Assembly (NCBI RefSeq): GCF_022810445.1
Contig: NZ_JAACGD010000081.1
Span: 1-25,454, forward strand
DNA length: 25,454 nucleotides
DNA from: Candidatus Cardinium sp. cBcalN2
GTDB taxonomy: Bacteria > Bacteroidota > Bacteroidia > Cytophagales > Amoebophilaceae
Direction of reading: 5' to 3'
The first letter of the stretch is position 1. Each line of letters opens with the position of its first letter. A program made the position numbers and the translations under genes. The notes under the pieces were generated by a model. That model was given only the letters and a program-made list of their open reading frames with translations, was not told the DNA's origin and did not search any database. This document shows positions 25,409-25,454 of the stretch, piece by piece.

Positions 25409-25451
25409 TTGCGATCAGCAAGCAGAACTTACAGCTGAAATAGAAAAACAG
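25409..25451 (+). repeat. Dispersed intergenic repeat, copy B, at the recQ stop codon
   Basis: Starting on the base after the recQ stop, TTGCGATCAGCAAGC (25409-25423), TTACAGCTG (25429-25437) and GAAAAACAG (25443-25451) follow in order. The same blocks occur inverted at 28-70. The copy may continue past the window end. Confidence 0.6.
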
Positions 25452-25454
25452 CAT

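Noticed and set aside
1..25454. CRISPR array, rRNA genes or an intact insertion sequence
   Set aside because: No regularly spaced direct repeats, no rRNA signatures and no transposase frame were seen on either strand.

Overview
The window looks like part of the chromosome of an AT-rich, host-associated Bacteroidota, most likely from the Amoebophilus/Cardinium branch of endosymbionts. Four things suggest this. The tRNA-Tyr/Gly/Thr - tuf - tRNA-Trp - secE - nusG - rplKAJL - rpoBC order is the usual Bacteroidota one. RpoB and RpoC have Bacteroidota-type sequences. Several gene starts carry the Bacteroidota promoter signature (TTG, about 18-21 bases, TAnnTTTG) in place of a strong Shine-Dalgarno context. 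A set of contractile-injection-system genes of the kind found in Amoebophilus and Cardinium is present. The assignment is from memory of these families; no search was run.

Layout. Bases 1-900 hold a minus-strand NUDIX hydrolase behind a tRNA-Arg, with repeat-like sequence at the left edge. A secreted or outer-membrane-like protein of unknown function (906-1727) diverges from the tRNA-Arg. Bases 1808-15081 are the translation/transcription superoperon: tRNA-Tyr, tRNA-Gly, tRNA-Thr, tuf, tRNA-Trp, secE, nusG, rplK, rplA, rplJ, rplL, rpoB, rpoC. It contains at least two structured control points, before rplK and between rplL and rpoB. Next come fabG (plus) and fabD (minus), which converge and overlap by 8 bases, then trhO (minus), a tRNA-modifying rhodanese. 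Bases 17901-22987 form a tight minus-strand operon encoding the spike and baseplate of a contractile injection system: a VgrG-like gp27/gp5 spike, a PAAR tip, a gp25-like baseplate protein and a large gp6/Afp11-like baseplate protein. A 429-base gene-free divergent region with a strong palindromic structure separates it from recQ (plus, 23417-25408).

How the genes work together. The superoperon supplies EF-Tu, the SecE translocon subunit, the NusG elongation factor, the L11/L1/L10/L7-L12 stalk region of the ribosome and the two large RNA polymerase subunits. fabG and fabD are two fatty-acid synthesis steps. The injection genes encode only the puncturing end of the device. Sheath, tube, LysM, tape measure, AAA ATPase and the other wedge proteins are absent here and must lie elsewhere if the machine is functional.

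No CRISPR array, rRNA, intact insertion sequence or wholly unknown multigene system is visible. The most interesting parts are the detached spike/baseplate operon, the dispersed non-coding repeats that follow gene ends, the inverted repeats interleaved with promoters, and a few unusual residues in otherwise very conserved proteins (EF-Tu, RpoB).
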